This document shows, one piece after another, positions 18,960 through 28,365 of a stretch of DNA of 64,000 nucleotides; positions within the stretch are counted from its first letter, which is position 1, and the number at the start of each line of letters is the position of its first letter. The notes beneath the pieces were generated by a model. It did not search any database. It had not been told where the DNA came from and worked only from the letters and a program-made list of their open reading frames with translations. Location: the NCBI RefSeq assembly GCF_000169455.1, contig NZ_AAYC01000001.1, positions 1-64,000 on the forward strand, given 5' to 3'. The position numbers and the translations under genes were made by a program. Source of the DNA: Roseobacter sp. SK209-2-6. Its GTDB lineage: Bacteria; Pseudomonadota; Alphaproteobacteria; Rhodobacterales; Rhodobacteraceae.

Positions 18960-21785
18960 TCATTTGCCCACCTTCCACTTCAGCTCTTTGGGCCCGGTAC
19001 CAACTGGGGATTTGAGAGCCGGGAAAGCGGGTTGGCTTTCTGCGATCTCTTCCGGGGCACCGGCTTTTTCAATCTTTACCTTCAGATCGAACCAGGCCGC
19101 CTGACCGGTGATCGGGTCAGAGTTGGCCCAACGCATACCATCCCCTCGCGCGGGCAGCAGCTCATGGATCAGATGGTTCAAGAGGAAGCCTTTGGTGGCT
19201 TCGGGTGCATCCTCTTCCAGGGCCCAGGCGCCTTTGCGCTTGCCGATGGCATTCCAGGTCCAGACGGTGTTGTCGTTCAGCGCCGCCATTTCCATCACCG
19301 GCACCGTGATCGACCCATGCGGAGAGGAGACCTTGGCCCAGTCACCGTCCTGCAGCCCATGCTCACGCATCAGCTTGGTCGGCACATAAAGCGGGTTGCG
19401 CCCATGCAGCTGGCGCAGCCAAGCATTCTGTGTCCCCCAAGAATGATACATCGCCATCGGACGCTGAGTGAGCGCATTGACGGTGAAGCCTTCATTGCCG
19501 GTCTGATCGGTTTCATACCAGATCGGCAGCGGATCCATGGTCTCTTTCAGACGCTCGCGCAGATGTTCGGGTGGTTGGCGTTCGCCATGGCCCTCTGCTG
19601 CCAGCTGGAACTTGCGCACTGGCTCTGAGTAGAGCTGGAACAGGTAGGGTTGCGGGCTGTCATAAAGACCCAGGTTCACCGCCCAATCCTGATAGGCCAT
19701 GTTCCAGGGCTTATAATAGCTTGCCTCATCCGGGATATGTTCCACAAAGAAGCCGCCATTCTCGATGTATTTGTCGAGCTGCTCTGGGTTGACCTCACCA
19801 CGCCCGACCTTGTCACCGTTCTCACCACGGAAGCCCGCCAAGGGGCCAATGCCTGGCTTGCGTTCATGGTTGACGATGTAATCTGCGTAGTCCTGCCATT
19901 TGGCGGTGCCGTCTTCACGGGTAAAGCCCGGAAGCCCCATCTTGTTGGCAAGTTGCACCAGCACGGTTTGGAAGCCACGCACATCGCGGTCTGGTTCGAT
20001 GACCGGCCAGCGGATCGCATCCGCGGCCCCGTCCGCCTCACAGATCGGGCGGTCCAGCAGGCTGATACAGTCGTGGCGCTCCAGATAGGTGGTGTCAGGC
20101 AGGATCAGATCCGCATAGGCCACCATTTCGGAGGAATAGGCATCGGAGTAGATGATCCGGGGGATCACATAATCGCCGTTCTCATCCGTGTCGGTCAGCA
20201 TCTCCATCACACCCTTGGTGTTCATGGAAGAGTTCCAGGACATATTGGCCATATACATGAACAGGGTGTCGATCTTGTAGGGATCGCCTGCATGGGCGTT
20301 GGAAATCACCATATGCATGAGCCCGTGGGAGCTCATCGGGTTTTCCCAGGTGAAGGCCTTGTCGATTCGGGCCGGGCTGCCGTCGGTCTTCAGTGCCAGA
20401 TGCTCAGGACCATGCACAAAGCCCAGGTGCGGGCCATCCAGCGGTTTGCTGGGGGTGACCCGGCAATGGGGGGCTGGGTGTGCTTCGACCGGCTTGGGGT
20501 AGGGTGGCTTAAAGCGGAACCCGCCAGGGGCCTCAACCGTGCCGAGGATGATCTGCAGAACATGCAGGGCACGGCAGGTCTGGAACCCATTGGCATGGGC
20601 CGAAACCCCGCGCATGGAGTGCATGGCGACCGGGCGACCAACCATTTTCTCGTGCTTTTCGCCACGGAAATCGGTCCATTCCTGATCGAGTTCAAAGGCC
20701 TCTTCAAAGGCAACGCGGGCGAGTTCGGCGGCGATGGCACGGATGCGTTTCGCAGGGATTCCGCAGCGCTCTGCCACAGCCTCAGGGGCGTATTCGTCCT
20801 TCAGATAGCGCTCGGCCATCAGCTGGAAGACGGTGATATGTTTGATACCGTCCAGCTCAAAGCTACCGCCGAGATCGGGGCGTACACCATGCATATCAAA
20901 GGGCGCGAGCTTTCCTGTGGTGCGGTTGATCACCAGCGGCGCGCCGTGATCGTCGCGCAGAAACAGACCTTTGTCAGGTGAGTTCGGGTCCTGATTGACC
21001 AGCACCGGCGCATTGGTAAAGCGCGAGAGATACTCCAGATCGATCTTGCCGGCTTTCATCAGGCAGTGGACAAGCGACAGGATGAACAGCCCGTCAGTGC
21101 CCGGTGTGATTCCAACCCAATCATCGGCAACTGCGTTGTAGCCAGAGCGGATCGGGTTGACGCCGATCACACGCGCACCACGCGCTTTGATCTTGCCGAT
21201 ACCCATCTTGATCGGGTTGCTGTCGTGGTCTTCTGCAACGCCGAACAGCATAAAGAGTTTGGTGTGATCCCAATCGGGCTGTCCAAACTCCCAGAAGGCA
21301 CCGCCCATGGTGTAGATGCCGGCGGTCGCCATATTGACCGAGCAGAAGCCGCCATGGGCCGCATAGTTGCAGGTGCCGAAATTCTGCGCCCAGAAGCTAG
21401 TGAAGCTCTGTGACTGGTCGCGACCAGTAAAAAAGGCCAACTTTGAGGGGTCATCCTCACGGATTGGCTCCAACCAGCCCGCCGCGATCTCCAGCGCTTC
21501 GTCCCAGGAGATCTCCTCAAATTCACCAGATCCGCGCGGGCCGACCCGTTTCAGCGGTGCCTTGAGGCGAGAGGGTGCATTGACCTGCATGATCCCAGCT
21601 GAGCCTTTGGCGCAAAGCACACCTTTGTTGACCGGGTGGTCGCGGTTGCCTTCGATATAGGCGACCTTGCCATCTTTCATATGCACATTGATGCCGCAGC
21701 GGCATGCACACATGTAACAGGTAGTTTGACGGACCTCGTCCGACACTTTTGGGGATGTCTCCACCCGGGGTTGCTGGAACGTCAT
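18960..21785 (-). CDS. soeA: Sulfite dehydrogenase molybdopterin subunit SoeA
   Basis: This 941-residue molybdopterin-guanine-dinucleotide oxidoreductase is predicted to oxidise sulfite to sulfate in the cytoplasm. The N-terminal [4Fe-4S] site is C23-x2-C26-x3-C30-x27-C58. No twin-arginine signal precedes it, unlike periplasmic DMSO or thiosulfate reductases. Large molybdopterin domains fill the centre, and the C-terminal dinucleotide-binding domain starts near 740 (RPMAMYHSWGTQNAWLRQ). It sits 28 bp after the UPF0324 exporter, downstream of xsc and pta, matching its role in removing the sulfite that Xsc releases. Confidence 0.83.
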   Translation of the reverse strand: MTFQQPRVETSPKVSDEVRQTTCYMCACRCGINVHMKDGKVAYIEGNRDHPVNKGVLCAKGSAGIMQVNAPSRLKAPLKRVGPRGSGEFEEISWDEALEIAAGWLEPIREDDPSKLAFFTGRDQSQSFTSFWAQNFGTCNYAAHGGFCSVNMATAGIYTMGGAFWEFGQPDWDHTKLFMLFGVAEDHDSNPIKMGIGKIKARGARVIGVNPIRSGYNAVADDWVGITPGTDGLFILSLVHCLMKAGKIDLEYLSRFTNAPVLVNQDPNSPDKGLFLRDDHGAPLVINRTTGKLAPFDMHGVRPDLGGSFELDGIKHITVFQLMAERYLKDEYAPEAVAERCGIPAKRIRAIAAELARVAFEEAFELDQEWTDFRGEKHEKMVGRPVAMHSMRGVSAHANGFQTCRALHVLQIILGTVEAPGGFRFKPPYPKPVEAHPAPHCRVTPSKPLDGPHLGFVHGPEHLALKTDGSPARIDKAFTWENPMSSHGLMHMVISNAHAGDPYKIDTLFMYMANMSWNSSMNTKGVMEMLTDTDENGDYVIPRIIYSDAYSSEMVAYADLILPDTTYLERHDCISLLDRPICEADGAADAIRWPVIEPDRDVRGFQTVLVQLANKMGLPGFTREDGTAKWQDYADYIVNHERKPGIGPLAGFRGENGDKVGRGEVNPEQLDKYIENGGFFVEHIPDEASYYKPWNMAYQDWAVNLGLYDSPQPYLFQLYSEPVRKFQLAAEGHGERQPPEHLRERLKETMDPLPIWYETDQTGNEGFTVNALTQRPMAMYHSWGTQNAWLRQLHGRNPLYVPTKLMREHGLQDGDWAKVSSPHGSITVPVMEMAALNDNTVWTWNAIGKRKGAWALEEDAPEATKGFLLNHLIHELLPARGDGMRWANSDPITGQAAWFDLKVKIEKAGAPEEIAESQPAFPALKSPVGTGPKELKWKVGK

Positions 21786-21813
21786 CTGGCCTCCCTTGCC
21801 TGTTCTTTCTGGA

Positions 21814-22860
21814 TCAGGTCAGAACCGTGATCCCTGCCAGTATCAGCCCGGCAATGAACAGTGTTTCTACGATGATCAGGGCAATGGCCGCTCCACCCAC
21901 GGCCAGCACCTGTTTCAGGTTGGTTTTCATGCCCACCGCGGCGATTGCGATGAGCAGAAGCCAGCGCGATGACTGGCTGAGGAATTCACTAAGTGCAGTT
22001 GGGATCAGACCAAAGGAGCTGAGACCAGCCAGACCGAGGAAGGCGACCACAAAGCCAGGTAGTAGCGGCGGGCGCTTGCCATCACTTGGCAGCTCGGCAA
22101 AGGAGCGGATCACCAGAGAGGCTACCAGAACAATAGGGGCCAGCATGGCCACCCGGATCAGCTTAACCAGGGTGGCACTGTCGCCCGCCTGTTCTGAAAT
22201 CGAGAAGCCGGCGCCGACCACCTGAGCCACGTCATGGATGGTACCGCCCAGAAATACGCCAGCCTGGGTCGCGTTCAGCTCTAGGAAATTCACCAGGATC
22301 GGATAGGCAATCATGGCGATGGTTGACAGCACGGTGACGCCCATGACGGTAAAGATCAGGCGCTCTTCAGAGCGTTCGTCGCGCGGCAGGATGGCGCTGA
22401 TGGCCATGGCTGCCGAAGCACCGCAGATTGCAACCGAGCCGGCAGTGAGCAGAGCAAAGCGCCATTTGTGACCAAAGAAACGCGCGACCAGCAGGCCAAA
22501 TCCAATGGTGGCAACAACCCCACCAACTACGAGCGCAATAAGATCCCATCCCAGGCCCATCATCAGGGTCATGGAAACGCGTACACCAAGAAAGGCAATG
22601 CCCAGCCGCAGCAAGGTACGTGCGGAGAAGGAAATGCCGGGTACGGTCTTGCCCTCTTCTCCCAGAAAGCTCACCGCGATCCCCAACAGCAGGGCCAACA
22701 GCATCGCCGGAGTCGCGTAATGCTCAGCCAGGAACTGCGCGGTGACTGCCACGATGATGGCCATTGCAACACCGGGGAAAAGCTCCTGAGCCTTTGCCTT
22801 CAGATTGGCAGTCCCTCTGGCTACAATCTTGGCGTCTGTATGTGGCGGTGAAATGGCCAT
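21814..22860 (-). CDS. UPF0324/YeiH-family putative sulfate exporter
   Basis: This 348-residue inner-membrane protein has about ten helices. Its family hallmarks include FLGVRVSMTLMMGLGWDL, AICGASAAMAISAILP and GTIHDVAQVVGAGFSIS. UPF0324 proteins recur in sulfonate-degradation clusters and are proposed, not proven, to export sulfate. It lies between pta and soeA on the same strand, 149 bp after pta, a gap that could hold a secondary promoter. Its start is preceded by AAGGAAACCC. Confidence 0.8.
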   Translation of the reverse strand: MAISPPHTDAKIVARGTANLKAKAQELFPGVAMAIIVAVTAQFLAEHYATPAMLLALLLGIAVSFLGEEGKTVPGISFSARTLLRLGIAFLGVRVSMTLMMGLGWDLIALVVGGVVATIGFGLLVARFFGHKWRFALLTAGSVAICGASAAMAISAILPRDERSEERLIFTVMGVTVLSTIAMIAYPILVNFLELNATQAGVFLGGTIHDVAQVVGAGFSISEQAGDSATLVKLIRVAMLAPIVLVASLVIRSFAELPSDGKRPPLLPGFVVAFLGLAGLSSFGLIPTALSEFLSQSSRWLLLIAIAAVGMKTNLKQVLAVGGAAIALIIVETLFIAGLILAGITVLT

Positions 22861-23009
22861 GGGTTTCCTTGTTCGTCGCGTTGGCGCAGGCTAGGCGTCT
22901 TAGCTGGATTTCGCGAGAATTTTCTGTGTCTTGATGGTTTTGCGAAACTTGATTTCGGTTTTTCTGATGTTTTGGCGCAGTTGTTCGCGATGAGGGCTGC
23001 AATGCTTGG

Positions 23010-24029
23010 CTATGATCCGGCGTTTTGTGCCTGCAACACGGTTACGGCAATCATCTCCACCACATCCTCTGCACTACAGCCGCGTGAGAGGTCATTGGCT
23101 GGCTGCGCCAGTCCCTGCAGAATGGGTCCGATGGCGCTATAGCCGCCCAGGCGCTGGCTGATCTTGTAGCCGATATTGCCGGCATCCAGATTAGGGAAGA
23201 TCATCACGTTGGCTTGGCCTGCCACACTGGAGCCAGGAGATTTCTTCTCACCAACTTCTGGGGCAAAGGCCGCATCGAATTGAAGCTCGCCGTCGACTTG
23301 CAACTCCGGGCGTGTTTGGTGCAGCGCTGCGGTGGCCTCGCTTACCTTGGTGACCGCCGGATGGCGTGCACTGCCTTTGGTTGAGAAGGAGAGCATCGCA
23401 ATCTTTGGTTCCTGCCGCAGGAGGTTTTGGCAAGACAGGGCAGAGGCGCTGGCAATGGCAACCAGATCCTCTGCGCTAGGATCAATGACCAAGCCGCAGT
23501 CTGAATAGAGCATGGCACGACTGTGCGCGGTTGCATTTTTTGGGGGATACATCAGGAAGAAGCTGGAAACCATCGCGGCATCCGGGGCCTTGCCAATCAC
23601 CTGAAGGGCGGTCCGCACCACATCCGAAGTGGTGGCGACAGCGCCACCTACGGTCCCGGTTGCATGGCCTTCGCGCACGAGCATGGCGGCAAAGACAAGG
23701 GGGTCTTGCACCATTTCCGCTGCCTTTTCAGGTGTCATACCCTTATGTTTGCGCAATGCGTGGAAGGATTTGGAAAAATCGGAAGTGAAGGGGGATTTGG
23801 CAGGGTCCTGAATGGTGAGGCCGGGGCCGGAGGAAGTGCCCTGCGCGCTGAGCTCAGCTTCGACTTCCGCGGTTGCACCGACCAGTACGATATCGGCCAA
23901 TCCAAGGCTGCGTGCTTTGATGGCGCCAGCCACAATGCGGGGATCACTCCCTTCACTGAGAGCGATCACAGCGCGCGAGGATGCAGGCGTCTGGCCGAGC
24001 AGAGCTGAAGGAGACAGAGCTTGGGTCAT
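23010..24029 (-). CDS. pta: Phosphate acetyltransferase
   Basis: This 339-residue enzyme consists only of the catalytic PTA/PTB domain, the short form typical of sulfonate clusters, with motifs EGSDPRIVAGA near the N-terminus and the segment NVMIFPNLDAGNIGYKISQR near the C-terminus. It converts the acetyl phosphate released by Xsc to acetyl-CoA. Its ATG overlaps the stop of the TSUP gene by 4 bp, and it is third in the xsc operon. Confidence 0.93.
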   Translation of the reverse strand: MTQALSPSALLGQTPASSRAVIALSEGSDPRIVAGAIKARSLGLADIVLVGATAEVEAELSAQGTSSGPGLTIQDPAKSPFTSDFSKSFHALRKHKGMTPEKAAEMVQDPLVFAAMLVREGHATGTVGGAVATTSDVVRTALQVIGKAPDAAMVSSFFLMYPPKNATAHSRAMLYSDCGLVIDPSAEDLVAIASASALSCQNLLRQEPKIAMLSFSTKGSARHPAVTKVSEATAALHQTRPELQVDGELQFDAAFAPEVGEKKSPGSSVAGQANVMIFPNLDAGNIGYKISQRLGGYSAIGPILQGLAQPANDLSRGCSAEDVVEMIAVTVLQAQNAGS

Positions 24030-24772
24030 GCGGCAACCTTGACGATGTTTAGGATGGAAAAGAGCGTGAGCATGATGACAATCACACGGCGGAACTGGGC
24101 CTGAGAGGCAGAGGAAAAGCGCAGGCCTCCGGCCCAGACACCGGCCCCGAGGATCGGGAAGGCGATCGCAACACCGGTCAGAGTGTCGGTGCCGACCAGG
24201 CCATTGGCGGCCATCACCGGCAGCGCCATCACGTCGATGCCGGTGAGATAGACAATCATCACCGCACGGAAAACGGCAGGGGCCAGCGGCTGAGCGGTCA
24301 GGAAAGCCGCAGCGGGCAGCCCGCCCACGCCTGCGCTGTTGACCATGCCTGAAACGAACCCGGCCGCCAGATTACCTTTTGTGCCGATGGTTTGGCGCAG
24401 CTGCCAGCCACTCAGGAGAACAAGGCTAAGGAAGAGGATGATCGCGGAGATCGCCAGACGCGCCTGGTCTTCGCCGAGGCGGGCCATCACTGCAACTGCC
24501 GGCACAGTGGCCAGCCCGGCCCCAATCCACAGAGGCCAGACTCGGGACCAATCCACATGCGGGCGGATGCCGCGCGCCTGGAACAGTGTCATTGCGATTT
24601 CACAGGAAAAGATGACCGGGATCAGGGGCAGCGGATTGGTGGTGAGTGCTGCCAGGATGATAAAGATCGCGGAAAAGCCGAAGCCGGAGTAGCCCCGGAT
24701 ATAGGCCGCCGCAAATAATGCGGCGGCCAGATATGCCCCTTGGCCCATGGAGAGATCAAAGGGCAGTGTCAT
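24026..24772 (-). CDS. TSUP (TauE/SafE, DUF81) family sulfite/sulfonate exporter
   Basis: This 248-residue protein with about eight hydrophobic helices has the TSUP repeats (SGFGFSAIFIILAALTTNPL and the GMVNSAGVGGLPAAAFLTAQ loop). It is 4 bp after xsc and overlaps pta, so it is co-expressed with sulfite release. TauE of Cupriavidus was proposed as a sulfite exporter in C2-sulfonate metabolism; the same job is inferred here. It is one of three TSUP proteins in the window. Confidence 0.82.
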   Translation of the reverse strand: MTLPFDLSMGQGAYLAAALFAAAYIRGYSGFGFSAIFIILAALTTNPLPLIPVIFSCEIAMTLFQARGIRPHVDWSRVWPLWIGAGLATVPAVAVMARLGEDQARLAISAIILFLSLVLLSGWQLRQTIGTKGNLAAGFVSGMVNSAGVGGLPAAAFLTAQPLAPAVFRAVMIVYLTGIDVMALPVMAANGLVGTDTLTGVAIAFPILGAGVWAGGLRFSSASQAQFRRVIVIMLTLFSILNIVKVAA

Positions 24773-24776
24773 GGGA

Positions 24777-26555
24777 TCAGACCTGCTGCTCGCGCATGTC
24801 TGCAGCGTCGATGCCTGCTACACGAACAGGCTTCTTCATCGCGTCGCGGCGGAAGGGCTCACCCAGTTCCTGGTTGATCATGGCCTCAATGAGGGTGGTG
24901 ATGCCGTTTTCCATCTGATCTTTGATCGCCTGGTTCAATGCGGCGGTCAGTTCGTCCATGGTGCGGGCAACAACGCCTTTCAGGCCACAGGCATTGGCGA
25001 TACCGGCGTAGGAGACCTGCTGGTCCAGCTCGGTGCCGACAAAGTTGTCATCGAACCACAGGGTGGAGTTACGCTTTTCAGCACCCCACTGGTAGTTGCG
25101 GAAAACAACCTGGGTCATGGCGGGCCATTCTTCGCGACCAATGGCGGTCAGCTCGGTCACTGCGATGCCGAAGGCACCGTCGCCCGAGAAGCCGACAACC
25201 GGAACGTCAGGGCAGCCGATCTTGGCGCCGGCAACCGCTGGCAAACCATAGCCGCAGGGGCCAAAGAGACCGGGGGCCAGATACTTACGACCTTCCTCGA
25301 AGGAGGGGTAAGCGTTGCCGATAGCGCAGTTGTTGCCGATGTCGGAGGAGATGATCGCCTCTTTTGGCAGTGCGGATTGGATCGCGCGCCATGCCATGCG
25401 GGGCGACATCCATTCCGGCTTGTCGTCACGGGCGCGCTGGTTCCAGGTGGTGCCCGGATCGTCGTCCTCGTGGGTCATTTCGGTCAGCTGCTGCGCCCAG
25501 CGGGTCTTGGCTTCGGAGACGCGTACCTTGCGCTCTTCGCGGCCTTCGTCGCCAGCGGTATCGCTCAGCTGCGCCAGGATGCCCTGTGCCACTTTGGCGG
25601 CGTCACCGATGATACCGACAGAGACTGTCTTGGTCAGGCCGATGCGATCAGGGTTGATGTCCACCTGGATGATCTTGGCTTCGGTCGGCCAGTACTCCAT
25701 GCCGTAGCCTGGCAGGGTGGAGAAGGGGTTCAGGCGGGTCCCGAGGCAGAGAACAACATCTGCGTCCTTGATCAGTTCCATACCGGCTTTGGAGCCGTTG
25801 TAGCCCAGAGGGCCTGCAAACAGCGGGTGGTTGCCTGGGAAGGCGTCGTTGTGCTGGTAGCCAACGCAGACCGGGGCGTCCAGACGCTCGGCCAGCTCTT
25901 TGGAGGCTGCGATGCCGCCTTTGGACAGAACCACACCAGCACCGTTCAGGATGACAGGGTTCTTGGCGCCCGACAGCAGGGCCGCCGCGTCAGCAACCGC
26001 GGTCTCACCACCGGAAGGCAGTTCGAATTCGACAATCGCGGGCAGCTCGATGTCGACAACCTGGGTCCACATGTCGCGTGGGATGTTCAGCTGCGCCGGA
26101 GCAGAGGCGCGTTTGGCGTTCATGATGACGCGGTTCAGAACTTCGGCAACACGAGAGGGGTCACGCACTTCTTCCTGGTAGCAGACGCAGTCTGCGAACA
26201 TGCGCATCTGTTCCATTTCCTGGAAGCCGCCCTGACCGATGGTCTTGTTTGCCGCTTGCGGGGTCACCAGCAGCAGGGGAGTGTGGTTCCAATAGGCGGT
26301 TTTCACGGCGGTCACGAAGTTGGTGATGCCGGGGCCATTCTGGGCGATCATCATCGACATCTTACCGGTGGCGCGGGTGTAACCATCCGCCATCATGCCG
26401 CCGGAGCCTTCGTGGGCACAGTCCCAGAAGGTGATTCCAGCCTGCGGGAAGATATCCGAAATTGGCATCATGGCAGAGCCGATGATCCCGAATGCATGCT
26501 GAATGCCATGCATTTGCAGGGTTTTGACGAAGGCTTCCTCGGTGGTCATTTTCAT
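24777..26555 (-). CDS. xsc: Sulfoacetaldehyde acetyltransferase
   Basis: This 592-residue thiamine-diphosphate enzyme cleaves sulfoacetaldehyde with phosphate to acetyl phosphate and sulfite, the desulfonating step for taurine and other C2 sulfonates. The cofactor-activating Glu is E49 (FWDCAHEGSGGMMADGYTRA). The ThDP/Mg motif is GFSGDGAFGIAVTELTAIG. It belongs to the acetolactate-synthase superfamily, but the neighbouring pta, soeABC, tauR and tpa fix the function. It is first in its operon, with candidate TauR sites 85-117 bp upstream. Confidence 0.96.
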   Translation of the reverse strand: MKMTTEEAFVKTLQMHGIQHAFGIIGSAMMPISDIFPQAGITFWDCAHEGSGGMMADGYTRATGKMSMMIAQNGPGITNFVTAVKTAYWNHTPLLLVTPQAANKTIGQGGFQEMEQMRMFADCVCYQEEVRDPSRVAEVLNRVIMNAKRASAPAQLNIPRDMWTQVVDIELPAIVEFELPSGGETAVADAAALLSGAKNPVILNGAGVVLSKGGIAASKELAERLDAPVCVGYQHNDAFPGNHPLFAGPLGYNGSKAGMELIKDADVVLCLGTRLNPFSTLPGYGMEYWPTEAKIIQVDINPDRIGLTKTVSVGIIGDAAKVAQGILAQLSDTAGDEGREERKVRVSEAKTRWAQQLTEMTHEDDDPGTTWNQRARDDKPEWMSPRMAWRAIQSALPKEAIISSDIGNNCAIGNAYPSFEEGRKYLAPGLFGPCGYGLPAVAGAKIGCPDVPVVGFSGDGAFGIAVTELTAIGREEWPAMTQVVFRNYQWGAEKRNSTLWFDDNFVGTELDQQVSYAGIANACGLKGVVARTMDELTAALNQAIKDQMENGITTLIEAMINQELGEPFRRDAMKKPVRVAGIDAADMREQQV

Positions 26556-26639
26556 GGCGAATGCTCCTAAGTGAGACGCAAAGGCTCCCGGTCCTAAGCC
26601 GGGGATTGATACCGGTTTAGGCAGGCCGGGCGGAGCGGG

Positions 26640-26672
26640 TTAGGGCCAGTTTGCCTCCTGAACTAGGGCCAA
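26640..26672 (-). promoter_or_regulatory. Candidate TauR operator of the xsc operon
   Basis: Read on the minus strand, CTGGCCCTAA (26649-26640) and TTGGCCCTAG (26672-26663) are direct repeats 23 bp apart, 85-117 bp upstream of xsc. They resemble the direct-repeat TauR site CTGGACYTAA reported for Rhodobacter (from memory). The same core occurs upstream of tpa. Confidence 0.6.
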
Positions 26673-26809
26673 TTTACGCCAGTCATCTTGGTTCAGTGGA
26701 TTTTTCTTATATGCTTCAAGGGATCGGAGTATGTCGTGAACCTATCTTGACGTGCAATAAGTGAGACAAAAAATCTCAATTACAACGCTTTTCGGTTCTC
26801 ACCGAGAGG

Positions 26810-28270
26810 TCAGCTTTTTACAATCGCCTTTGCCAACAGGCCAAGCCCCGGTTCGATGCGGGATGCGGCTATGGAGGAGTAGCCGATGCGATAGTAATTC
26901 AGCTTGCGATGCTCTGCCGAAAAGAAAGGCGCACCAGGTTCGATGATGACACTATCCTCTTTCAGCCTTTCGGCAACCGCGGTCATATCCAATCCGTCCG
27001 GGGCTCGCATCCACAGGGATGATCCTCCATATACACCGACGCCAGCTACCGTAAGATCATGTCTTTTGACGGCGTCTTCTATGACGCAACGACGGTCATG
27101 TAGAACTTTGGCGGTGCGCCGAATCTGCGCGTCATAGTGTCCAAGCGACAGGAAATAGGCGACGGTGCGCTGCACATGTCCCGGTGGGTGCCGCAGTACA
27201 TAGGCCCGTAGTGCGCGAGCCTGACGAATGAATGCCTCTGACCCGACCATGTAGCCCAACCGCAGACCGGGAAAGAGAGATTTGGAGAAACTGCCAATAT
27301 AAATTACCCGTCCATCGCTATCGAGCGACTTCAAAGCGGGGGAAGGGGCTCCGAGGAAGGACATTTCAAACTCATAGTCATCTTCAACGATGATTGCATC
27401 AATGTCTCGGGCACGCTGCAGGAGCTCTTTGCGCCGGGCCATGGGCATCGTCGCGGTGGTTGGGCTTTGATGACTGGGGGTGCAGAATATGACGTCGGTG
27501 TCATCGCAGATTTGTTGTGGTGGCAACCCGTCGGCGTCAACGGGAATGTTGTCGATATTGCAACGCACGTGATGCAGGTGATCGCGCACGGTGTAATAGG
27601 TCGGATCCTCCAGGGCGGCTTTCCGTCCCCGGTTGAGCAAAAGCTGCGTGACGATCCACAGCGCATTTTGCGCTCCGAGAGTGATCAGAATCTGCTCCGG
27701 CCGTGCTGTCACCCCGCGTCGCGGTAATGTGTGGCGGGCGATATACTCGATCAGAAGCGGGTCATCTTGATCAAAATAATCATCCGTCAGAGCGGCAAAA
27801 TCCTTTTGCCCCAACGCTCTGAGGGCGCAGAGGCGCCAATTGGCGTGGTCAAACAACGAAGGATCCGCCTGCCCATAAATAAAGGGGTAGCGATAGCTAC
27901 GCCAATCGGGAGCTTTGCGCGGGGTATCGCCGCCTGTAAAGCTGCGCACCAGCATATGGGACCAATCTACAGCATCCTCTGATTGTATCGGAGGGGTGTA
28001 GCTGGGCGGGACCGGCGCATTCTCTGAGACATAGTAGCCAGAGCGACCACGGGAGGTCAGGTAGTCATTTGCCAAGAGTTCCGTATAGGCCAGCGTCACG
28101 GTGATACGGCTGATTCCCAGATGGACCGCGAGTTTGCGGGAGGAGGGGAGCTTCTCACCCATGCGGAAGCGACCGGAGAGGATGCCCTCTGCGATCATCT
28201 CCTGGATCTGCGATTGCAAGGTGCCCTGCGCGTCCGGGTTTAGGAAGAAAGTATCAACGGAAATAGCCAT
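26810..28270 (-). CDS. tauR: MocR-type transcriptional regulator TauR
   Basis: This 486-residue protein fuses a GntR winged helix (residues about 15-82, with GEKLPSSRKLAVHLGISRIT) to an aminotransferase-fold domain (about 125-480) containing the PLP-binding lysine K330 (IYIGSFSKSLFPGLRLGY). MocR proteins are PLP-dependent regulators; TauR activates tpa and xsc in the presence of taurine. Position between xsc and tpa supports this. CTGG-TTTA-like half-sites lie 21-46 bp before its start, suggesting autoregulation. Confidence 0.9.
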   Translation of the reverse strand: MAISVDTFFLNPDAQGTLQSQIQEMIAEGILSGRFRMGEKLPSSRKLAVHLGISRITVTLAYTELLANDYLTSRGRSGYYVSENAPVPPSYTPPIQSEDAVDWSHMLVRSFTGGDTPRKAPDWRSYRYPFIYGQADPSLFDHANWRLCALRALGQKDFAALTDDYFDQDDPLLIEYIARHTLPRRGVTARPEQILITLGAQNALWIVTQLLLNRGRKAALEDPTYYTVRDHLHHVRCNIDNIPVDADGLPPQQICDDTDVIFCTPSHQSPTTATMPMARRKELLQRARDIDAIIVEDDYEFEMSFLGAPSPALKSLDSDGRVIYIGSFSKSLFPGLRLGYMVGSEAFIRQARALRAYVLRHPPGHVQRTVAYFLSLGHYDAQIRRTAKVLHDRRCVIEDAVKRHDLTVAGVGVYGGSSLWMRAPDGLDMTAVAERLKEDSVIIEPGAPFFSAEHRKLNYYRIGYSSIAASRIEPGLGLLAKAIVKS

Positions 28271-28290
28271 GAGGCCACTTTAGGGTGGCC

Positions 28291-28316
28291 TTAAATCCAG
28301 TGCAATCTGGACTTAC
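28291..28316. promoter_or_regulatory. TauR-like half-sites upstream of tauR
   Basis: TTAAATCCAG (28291-28300, reverse complement CTGGATTTAA) and CTGGACTTAC (28307-28316) face each other across 6 bp. Both match the CTGGACYTAA-type TauR half-site closely. Unlike the xsc site they are inverted, which may mark a repressing arrangement. Confidence 0.5.
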
Positions 28317-28365
28317 CATCCAGAGGCAGGATTTTGATCACTTTTCTTTCAAAAGGTCCCGCGCC

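Noticed and set aside
19650-20981. A 443-codon plus-strand open frame inside soeA
   Set aside because: It is antisense to conserved SoeA sequence and has no recognisable domain or ribosome-binding site.
16410-21785. Annotation as DMSO reductase DmsABC
   Set aside because: The catalytic subunit lacks a twin-arginine signal and sits in an xsc-pta operon, which fits a cytoplasmic sulfite dehydrogenase.
24747-26570. A 607-codon plus-strand open frame covering the whole xsc region
   Set aside because: It is antisense to a clear Xsc and reads as low-complexity shadow protein; GC-rich codon bias leaves the opposite frame open.
26810-28270. Annotation as a metabolic aminotransferase
   Set aside because: The N-terminal GntR winged helix makes it a MocR-type regulator.
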